In this document: positions 1 to 5,532 of the stretch, piece by piece | How positions within the stretch are numbered: position 1 is the first letter of the stretch | Layout: the number at the start of each line of letters is the position of its first letter | Assembly (NCBI RefSeq): GCF_035486915.1 | Contig: NZ_DATHMR010000018.1 | Coordinates: 1 to 9,948 of the forward strand | Length of the DNA stretch: 9,948 nt | Direction: 5' to 3' | DNA from: Dyella_B sp035486915 | Lineage (GTDB): Bacteria; Pseudomonadota; Gammaproteobacteria; Xanthomonadales; Rhodanobacteraceae | Notes under the pieces: model-generated | What the model saw: the letters and a program-made list of their open reading frames with translations, nothing else | What the model was told of the DNA's origin: nothing | Databases searched by the model: none | Made by a program: the position numbers and the translations under genes

Positions 1-263
1 GCACGATTGCGATGTACACGCTCACCTCGCCGGCCCATGCTGCCGCTCCGTCGAACTGGGCGCTGGAAGCTTCCGACGATGGTCAGCACTGGATGACGCT
101 TGATACTCGCAGCCACGAACGCTTTCCCTGGCCGCGCCAGACACGCGTGTTCGGCATCAAGCAATCCGCAAAACACGCGTACTATCGACTCGCCTTCGAC
201 GATGCCGCATCGGCACAAGCAGCCTTGGCTGAAATCGAGCTCATCGGCCCAACAACACCCTGA
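1..263 (+). CDS. 3' end of a probable secreted glycoside hydrolase (possibly GH92) with discoidin-like tail, 5' partial
   Basis: The reading frame is open from the left edge (first whole codon at 3) to a TGA at 261-263. The 87 or so visible residues begin TIAMYTLTS and contain WALEASDDGQHW, a run around YYRLAF, and LAEIELIG near the end. This is the usual pattern of the last strands of an F5/8 type C (discoidin-like) carbohydrate-binding module: 'YtLtSa..W.L.gSnDG..W..Ld', then 'yyRl', then 'laEieL'. In Xanthomonadaceae such a tail is common at the C-terminus of GH92 alpha-mannosidase-like proteins, which are exported and trim glycans. The catalytic part lies outside the window, so the enzyme family is an inference; another exported glycosidase with the same module is possible. 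The ATG at 12 is internal to the gene and not a real start. Confidence 0.72.
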   Translation, partial: TIAMYTLTSPAHAAAPSNWALEASDDGQHWMTLDTRSHERFPWPRQTRVFGIKQSAKHAYYRLAFDDAASAQAALAEIELIGPTTP

Positions 264-269
264 GCGGCC

Positions 270-305
270 CCGCCTCGCCATTTTCCCGTGAACGTGGCAA
301 GGCGG
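270..305 (+). terminator. Hairpin after the glycoside hydrolase gene, possible weak terminator
   Basis: The arms are CCGCCTCGCCA (270-280) and TGGCAAGGCGG (295-305). Ten of eleven positions pair, with one C-A mismatch, and the loop is 14 nt (TTTTCCCGTGAACG). It starts seven bases after the upstream stop codon. There is no T-run after the 3' arm, so it is not a textbook Rho-independent terminator. It could be a 3'-end stabiliser or an inefficient terminator. Confidence 0.35.
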
Positions 306-375
306 TCGCATAGCCCGAAAGTCATGCTCACAAGCGCGCCGTTGCGGACTATCTTGGAGAACTCACTCCACAGAT

Positions 376-382
376 AAGGTGA
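376..382 (+). promoter_or_regulatory. Ribosome binding site that fixes the M13 peptidase start
   Basis: AAGGTGA lies five bases before the ATG at 388 and matches the anti-Shine-Dalgarno sequence well. The longer reading from GTG 379 would place its start codon inside this motif, and the only other purine-rich stretch (GGAGA, 355-359) is too far from 379. The ATG at 388 is therefore preferred. No convincing -35/-10 pair could be assigned between 306 and 375. Confidence 0.7.
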
Positions 383-387
383 TCGCC

Positions 388-2472
388 ATGCAGCGATTTC
401 GATCGATTTTTACTGCGGCGGCATTGAGCGGCGCCACGGCCTTGATGGCAGCGCCAGCCGCGTTGGGTGTCGCTCCCCCGACAAGCTCCGGCAGCTCGAA
501 TATCGGTATCGATCTCTCTGGCATCGATCATTCGATTCAACCGGGTAACGATTTCTTCGGCTACACCAACGGCACATGGCTGAAGACCGCGCAGATTCCA
601 GCCGACCGTTCGAGTACGGGCAGTTTTCTATTTGTTTATCAGCTGGCCGAAAAGCGCACGTCCGACCTGATCCAGAGTCTTGCCAAATCCAATGCGCCCG
701 CCGGCTCGAATTCACGCAAGATTGCGGACTATTACGCCGCATTCATGGATGACGCGAACATCGAGAGGCTTGGACTGGCGCCGCTGAAGGCGGAGCTGGA
801 CCAAATCGACGCGATCAAGACTCGCGATGACCTCTCCCGTGTACTGGGCAGCCAGATGCGTGCCGATGTCGACCCCGTCAACGCCACGAATTTCCACACC
901 GAAAATCTTTTCGGTGCGTTCGTGACGCAGGGTCTGGAGGATACGTCGCACTCGATGGTCTATCTGCTGCAAGGTGGCCTGGCGATGCCGAGCCGCGACT
1001 ATTACGTATCGCAAGATCCGCAAATGGCAGCGGCCCGTGCGAAGTATGAAACCTATGTCGCGTCGCTGTTGAAGCTTGCCGGTACGCCTGACGCCGATGC
1101 ACAGGCCAAGGCGATCGTCGCGCTGGAAACGAAGATCGCGCAGGCGCAGGAAAGCCTAGTCGACAGCCAGGATGTGCATAAAGCCAACAACGTGTGGAGC
1201 GTGAGCGACTTCGCACAGAAAGCACCGGGTATCAATTGGACCGCGTATTTCAAGGCGGCAGGCCTGAGCGACCAGCAACATTTCGACGCATGGCAGCCGT
1301 CGGCGACCACGGGGCTCTCCGCGCTCGTGGCAAGCGAGCCGGTCGAAACCTGGAAGCAGTTGCTGCGCTATCACGCCATTGACGGTGCAGCACCGATGCT
1401 GCCAAAGGCTTATGCCGATCTCAACTTCGACTTCTATGGCACAACGCTGCAGGGCACACCCCAACAACAGGAGCGCTGGAAACGCGCGGTTGTCTTGACG
1501 AATGCAGACCTTGGCGATGCCGTGGGCCAACTTTACGTGAAGCAGTATTTCCCTGCTTCAGCAAAGGCGCGTGTGCAAGCGATGGTGAAGAATATTCTTG
1601 CCGCGTTTGACGAACGCCTGACAACGCTCGCCTGGATGACACCGGCGACGCGTGCCAAAGCAAAAGAAAAAATTGCCACCTTGCGTGTGGGCATGGGTTA
1701 TCCGGACAAGTGGCGAAACTACAGCACGCTGGTGGTGAAGGCGGACGATCCGCTCGGCAACCATCTGCGCGCCGAGAAACTGGAATATCAGCATCAGATC
1801 GCCAAACTCCATCAGCCGGTCGACCGCGGCGAATGGTGGATGACGCCGCAAACGGTGAACGCCGTGAATCTGCCCCTGCAGAACGCACTGAACTTCCCGG
1901 CTGCGATTCTGCAACCGCCCTTCTTTGATCCGAAGGCGGACGACGCAGCGAATTACGGCGCTATCGGCGCGGTCATTGGTCACGAGATCAGCCATAGCTT
2001 CGACAACACGGGTGCTGACTTCGATGCGCAGGGCAAGATGGAAAACTGGTGGACGCCGCAGGATGCAGCACATTTCCAGACGGCAACGCAGAAGCTGGTT
2101 CAGCAGTACAACCAGTACGAAGCGCTGCCGGGTCTGCATGTGAATGGTCAACAGACGCTGGGTGAAAATATCGCCGACCTTTCTGGTATCACGGTGTCAT
2201 TCGCCGCGTATCACAAATCGCTCGGCGGCAAACCGGCGCCGGTGATCGACGGTCTCACGGGCGATCAGCGATTCTTCCTGGCGTTCGGTCAAGCGTGGCG
2301 CTTCAAGATTCGTGACGCGGCACTTCGTCAGCGACTGTCCACCGATGTGCACGCACCATCCAACTTCCGCGCGCAGACGGTGCGTAATCTTGATGGCTGG
2401 TATGACGCCTTTGGCGTCAAGCCTGATGAGAAGCTTTATCTGGCACCGGATGATCGCGTGAAGATCTGGTAA
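388..2472 (+). CDS. Secreted M13 family (neprilysin-like) zinc metallopeptidase
   Basis: This 694-residue protein has the usual bacterial M13 length. Residues 1 to about 27 form a signal peptide (MQRFR, then an Ala/Leu-rich core) without a lipobox, so it is predicted to be soluble in the periplasm or secreted. The M13 N-terminal helical domain follows from about residue 40 (GIDLSGIDHSIQPGNDFF). The catalytic domain carries the zinc site HEISH at residues 532-536 and the third ligand in ENIAD at 593-597, so the ligands are H532, H536 and E593, with E533 as catalytic base. Near the end, H655 and R661 (DVHAPSNFR) match the transition-state and substrate-carboxylate residues of neprilysin, and the protein finishes with the family-typical VKIW. 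The substrate-backbone motif NAxY reads NAVN at 491-494. The family cleaves oligopeptides of limited size; the physiological substrate here is unknown. The gene appears monocistronic, with its own Shine-Dalgarno site and a terminator directly downstream. Confidence 0.93.
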   Translation: MQRFRSIFTAAALSGATALMAAPAALGVAPPTSSGSSNIGIDLSGIDHSIQPGNDFFGYTNGTWLKTAQIPADRSSTGSFLFVYQLAEKRTSDLIQSLAKSNAPAGSNSRKIADYYAAFMDDANIERLGLAPLKAELDQIDAIKTRDDLSRVLGSQMRADVDPVNATNFHTENLFGAFVTQGLEDTSHSMVYLLQGGLAMPSRDYYVSQDPQMAAARAKYETYVASLLKLAGTPDADAQAKAIVALETKIAQAQESLVDSQDVHKANNVWSVSDFAQKAPGINWTAYFKAAGLSDQQHFDAWQPSATTGLSALVASEPVETWKQLLRYHAIDGAAPMLPKAYADLNFDFYGTTLQGTPQQQERWKRAVVLTNADLGDAVGQLYVKQYFPASAKARVQAMVKNILAAFDERLTTLAWMTPATRAKAKEKIATLRVGMGYPDKWRNYSTLVVKADDPLGNHLRAEKLEYQHQIAKLHQPVDRGEWWMTPQTVNAVNLPLQNALNFPAAILQPPFFDPKADDAANYGAIGAVIGHEISHSFDNTGADFDAQGKMENWWTPQDAAHFQTATQKLVQQYNQYEALPGLHVNGQQTLGENIADLSGITVSFAAYHKSLGGKPAPVIDGLTGDQRFFLAFGQAWRFKIRDAALRQRLSTDVHAPSNFRAQTVRNLDGWYDAFGVKPDEKLYLAPDDRVKIW

Positions 2473-2490
2473 GCATTCCGGCTTCCAAAC

Positions 2491-2530
2491 AAAAGGGCCG
2501 CACTCCAAAAATAGTGCGGTCCTTTTTATT
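2491..2530 (+). terminator. Strong Rho-independent terminator, readable on both strands
   Basis: The 5' arm AAAAGGGCCGCACT (2491-2504) pairs with AGTGCGGTCCTTTTT (2513-2527) through one G-T wobble, leaving an 8-nt AT-rich loop, and ends in a T-run. It begins 18 bases after the M13 peptidase stop. The A-run on the left arm gives a T-run on the other strand, so it can also stop transcripts coming from murD2, whose stop is about 230 bp away in the convergent orientation. Confidence 0.88.
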
Positions 2531-2756
2531 TCCAACGATGACGTTCAATCATCATGGGCGAACGATTTGACTCGCCTCACTCGCAACGCTTACACCTATA
2601 GCGCAGGCCCACTTCGGCGTTGAAGCCTCCGCGCTCGGCGTTCGTCGAACTGCCAGCTCGTGCTTACATCGAACCAAGACGAATGACGCCGTGTTGCCGC
2701 CGGGCGGCGAGCAGACTACGACGGATTAGCAGATCTGCTGGCTACCTAGACACGTA
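2531..2756. other. Convergent intergenic gap with small hairpins, no gene seen
   Basis: This stretch lies between the M13 terminator and the murD2 stop. It contains GCCGCC-G-GGCGGC at 2696-2708 and AGCAGATCTGCT at 2728-2739, the latter set inside TAGC...GCTA (2727-2744). The second hairpin lies 12-30 bases downstream of the murD2 stop on the minus strand but lacks a T-run, so it may be a 3'-end structure rather than a terminator. The open frame starting at 2620 runs into murD2 antisense and shows no recognisable protein features. Confidence 0.45.
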
Positions 2757-4115
2757 TCAGGCTATACCCAATCCATCGATACCGGTCATCGTCTTGGCAT
2801 CGAATCCGGCCATCTCGGCGAAGCGCCGACCGCGATCGGCATAATCGTGGAATTGATCGAAGCTGGGCGCGCCCGGGGAGAGCAGCACAACACCGCCGCT
2901 TGGCGTAATGATGCGTGCCATATCGATGGCGTCTGCGAGGTTATCGACATCGCCTAGCGGAATTTCGGATTTTGCCGCGCGCAATGCGAACGCGATGCGT
3001 GGACCGTTGGCACCTTGCGTCACGATGCGCAGGCGTTTACGTGAGGCGACATCCCGTACGAATGGCGACCAATCCAGACCGCGATCGTGTCCGCCAACGA
3101 TGACGGTGATATCGCGATCGTGCAGGCTATCGAGCGCGGCAATGGTTGCTTGCGGCGTTGTGCTGATGGAATCGTTGATCCACTGCATGCCGTCGCTTTC
3201 GCCTAGCGGCTGTAAGCGATGTGGTAACGGACGAAAACCATTCAACGCGGGAGCAGCTGCAACGGCATCGAAACCCATGGCTTCCAATGCTGCCAGTGCC
3301 GCGCATGCATTCAGGGCGTTGTGCAGCCCCGGCACGGAGAGTTGGCTCAGCGCCAATACGTCGACTTCGCCGCGACGAATAGAACCTTCCGCCACATGCC
3401 ATCCGTCTTGCCGGCCGAACATGATGCGATGAGGATGCGCCACCGTTTCCTCGAGCAACGAAGCCTGCTCCGCATTCACCAACAACTGACGGGCAGCATC
3501 GGCAAGCTTGAGCTTGTCGGCGACATAGCGTTCGCGCGAACCGTGCCAGTCGAGATGTTCTTCATACAGGCTGGTAATGACACCCAACTCCAACGCACCC
3601 GCTTCGCCGGTTTGAAAACTGGAAAGTTCGATCGCCCACAACTCCGCTTGCTGATCGAGCAATTCAAGCAATGGCAATCCGATATTGCCTGCCAGTGCCG
3701 TGCGGATGCCCAACGCACGTGCGAGGTGCGCAAGCAATGCCGTGGTGGTGCTTTTGCCTTTGGTGCCCGTGACGGCAACTACTCGTGCTTGCGGATTTTC
3801 CGCGAACCACAGTGCCGTACCGGACGTGAAACGCGTACCTTGCGCCTGCGCTGTGATGATCGCCGGCTTGTAGGCGGAAATACCGGGCGATTTCACGACT
3901 ACGTCGTATGCACTGAGCGCCACGGCATCGGGCTCGTTTGCGTAGACGCGTAGCGCGGCATCGAATGCTCGCGCTTCGGCGGCTTCCGCTTCGGTGCAAT
4001 AAAGCGCAAGCGTCAGACCGGGGGCGCGATGACGCAACGCACGGATCGCCGCGCGGCCTTCGCGCCCGAAACCCCAGATGGCAACGCGTTGCCCGGCAAG
4101 TTCCGCGATGCGCAT
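2757..4115 (-). CDS. murD2: UDP-N-acetylmuramoyl-L-alanine--L-glutamate ligase MurD2
   Basis: This 452-residue cytoplasmic Mur ligase makes UDP-MurNAc-L-Ala-L-Glu from UDP-MurNAc-L-Ala, L-Glu and ATP. Visible family features are an N-terminal Rossmann-like UDP-binding domain (VAIWGFGREG, 11-20), the ATP P-loop GTKGKST (117-123), GNIG (143-146), ELSSFQ (163-168), HLDWHG (187-192) and a C-terminal domain with PLPHRLQ (297-303), NDS (314-316) and LSPGAPSFDQF (412-422). In ordinary D-Glu-specific MurD the stretch is NDSKATN, followed later by GKGADF; here it reads NDSISTT and DRGLDW, so a lysine is replaced by Ile317 and another by Arg345 in the amino-acid site. This and the adjacent murL favour MurD2 over plain MurD. 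The ATG lies one base after the murL TGA, so translation is probably coupled. Ordinary MurD is the alternative, less likely given the neighbour. Confidence 0.9.
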   Translation of the reverse strand: MRIAELAGQRVAIWGFGREGRAAIRALRHRAPGLTLALYCTEAEAAEARAFDAALRVYANEPDAVALSAYDVVVKSPGISAYKPAIITAQAQGTRFTSGTALWFAENPQARVVAVTGTKGKSTTTALLAHLARALGIRTALAGNIGLPLLELLDQQAELWAIELSSFQTGEAGALELGVITSLYEEHLDWHGSRERYVADKLKLADAARQLLVNAEQASLLEETVAHPHRIMFGRQDGWHVAEGSIRRGEVDVLALSQLSVPGLHNALNACAALAALEAMGFDAVAAAPALNGFRPLPHRLQPLGESDGMQWINDSISTTPQATIAALDSLHDRDITVIVGGHDRGLDWSPFVRDVASRKRLRIVTQGANGPRIAFALRAAKSEIPLGDVDNLADAIDMARIITPSGGVVLLSPGAPSFDQFHDYADRGRRFAEMAGFDAKTMTGIDGLGIA

Positions 4116-4116
4116 G

Positions 4117-5466
4117 TCAGCCGATCGCCGCGAGCGCTGCTTGCAGTCGCACCGGAACGCGATGCTCGTCCGATGGCGTAAGCCAGGGCTCCAGCGCTAA
4201 CTGCGCCGTATCGAGTTGCGGCAGGATCTCGCTACGGAAACGCGCGACGAGTGCATCTTCCTGCCATTCCGGCCGCTGACTCAATGCGTACATCGCTGCG
4301 CGCGCTTCCGCCCCCTCGCCCACGCATTCAAACGGTTTGTGATCGTGGTATTCGAGCAACGCGTCAAAGCCTGCTGCCTGCGATTCATCGTCCAGCAGAT
4401 TGCGGCCGAAGATCGCGAGCAACCGTGGCTTCGGCAGAAACGGTGCCAGTGCAAGAAACACGAAGTGACACTTGGGGCATTGTCCACACCAGCGGTCCGC
4501 CGGTTTCGGACCGAGAATCTTGAAGTTACGGTTGCAGCTGGAGAACACGTCGAAATAGGGCGTGAGTTTCGCAAACGCGCGCGTGATGGCTAGCTCCGAG
4601 TACGGACGCAACACCGAGCAGTAATCCAGATCGGCGGCAACATGCGTATGCAGCCAATCGCTGAACATCTGCTCGAATGCGTAGCCCTTGCTCCACTGAT
4701 GATTCACTTGCTGGCCTTCGTACTCCAGCGTCGCGACGGACGCAGAACGTTCATTGGCGAAAGCGATGCTGTCATAGCCATAGAGAACCGCAGCCACGGC
4801 GAGAATGGCCGAGTTCACCGCAGTCACGGGAATATGGCCGTTCCATGCACCGAGTCGGTTAAGCTCGAATAGACCTGGCGCCAGTTCGCGCTGAATGTTG
4901 AGCGTTGGCAAACCGGTGCGTTCCGCGCATGAAGCGATCAAAGGCGAATTGCCGACCCACACAGCTGTCGCTTGTCCGCCGATCTGCTTGATGGCTTCCA
5001 CCGCGACGAGTGAATCTTTGCCGCCGCCAATCGGCACCAGTGTGCGCTTTGGTAAATGAAGCTCGGGCGCTGCAACTTTTGCCTGCGTGGATGACGCACG
5101 CGGAAAATTGATGCGCCCGCGCAGATCCAGCCCGTTGCGATACGCGAACTCGGCCAGACCATGCAGATACAACGCGTCGAGCAGATCGGCGGTGGTGTCG
5201 TCGAGCGGGTCATTCGCCACCTCTATCTTGGGCGGAATGCCTGCTTTGTAATAACTCACGCCCGCGATCAAGTGCAGCATTTTGAGTGCCGCATCGAACG
5301 CATGCTTGTGCCCTGCACCGATCGCCGGTGCTGCGGGAAAACGCACGCGCTCGATCAGTTCCTCACCCTGATCGAACTGATAGACCAGTTCGGCCACACC
5401 GTCCGCATAGCTGCAGCGCACGAAACGGAAGACCTGGGTCAGGCGCGGTTGGATCGGGTTGGTCAC
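4117..5466 (-). CDS. murL: UDP-N-acetylmuramoyl-L-alanyl-L-glutamate epimerase MurL
   Basis: This 449-residue cytoplasmic enzyme inverts the terminal L-Glu of UDP-MurNAc-L-Ala-L-Glu to D-Glu, using ATP (released as AMP and pyrophosphate). It supplies D-Glu for peptidoglycan without a glutamate racemase. The sequence shows a PP-loop-like nucleotide site PIGGGKDS at 145-152, the segment WNGHIPVTAVNSA (208-220), ANERSAS (237-243), and a cysteine cluster SSCNRNF (C311) plus CGQCPKC (C327, C330, C333) that resembles metal-binding sites of PP-loop ATPases such as QueC. The GTG start is supported by CGGAG seven bases upstream and by an in-frame TGA directly before it. The gene follows lysAC by 66 bp and precedes murD2 by one base. 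Identification rests on recognising the family and on the diagnostic murL-murD2 adjacency. Confidence 0.92.
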   Translation of the reverse strand: MTNPIQPRLTQVFRFVRCSYADGVAELVYQFDQGEELIERVRFPAAPAIGAGHKHAFDAALKMLHLIAGVSYYKAGIPPKIEVANDPLDDTTADLLDALYLHGLAEFAYRNGLDLRGRINFPRASSTQAKVAAPELHLPKRTLVPIGGGKDSLVAVEAIKQIGGQATAVWVGNSPLIASCAERTGLPTLNIQRELAPGLFELNRLGAWNGHIPVTAVNSAILAVAAVLYGYDSIAFANERSASVATLEYEGQQVNHQWSKGYAFEQMFSDWLHTHVAADLDYCSVLRPYSELAITRAFAKLTPYFDVFSSCNRNFKILGPKPADRWCGQCPKCHFVFLALAPFLPKPRLLAIFGRNLLDDESQAAGFDALLEYHDHKPFECVGEGAEARAAMYALSQRPEWQEDALVARFRSEILPQLDTAQLALEPWLTPSDEHRVPVRLQAALAAIG

Positions 5467-5473
5467 TCAAACA

Positions 5474-5478
5474 CTCCG
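5474..5478 (-). promoter_or_regulatory. murL ribosome binding site
   Basis: On the minus strand CGGAG lies seven bases before the GTG start of murL. An in-frame TGA immediately precedes that GTG, so translation cannot begin further upstream. This is a clearer site than the one in front of lysAC. Confidence 0.65.
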
Positions 5479-5497
5479 TAATGGCGGCTCACGCCAC

Positions 5498-5521
5498 GCC
5501 CTCTCCCATGGCGAGAGGGGG
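5498..5521. repeat. Degenerate palindromic repeat between lysAC and murL
   Basis: The arms CCCTCTC (5499-5505) and GAGAGGG (5513-5519) are separated by CCATGGC. This matches the core of the two repeats at 8262 and 8353 but lacks the GGGTGAGGG tail. It fills much of the 66-bp lysAC-murL gap and would form a hairpin in the transcript. There is no T-run, so it is more likely a processing or stability element, or a partial terminator, than a full stop. It looks like a decayed copy of the same REP-like family. Confidence 0.6.
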
Positions 5522-5532
5522 CGCGGCGATGA

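Noticed and set aside
379..387. GTG start giving a three-residue longer M13 peptidase
   Set aside because: The GTG lies inside the AAGGTGA motif that serves the ATG at 388, and no ribosome site is properly spaced for it.
2620..2844. 74-codon plus-strand frame after the M13 terminator
   Set aside because: It runs into the end of murD2, has no Shine-Dalgarno site and a composition like non-coding GC-rich DNA.
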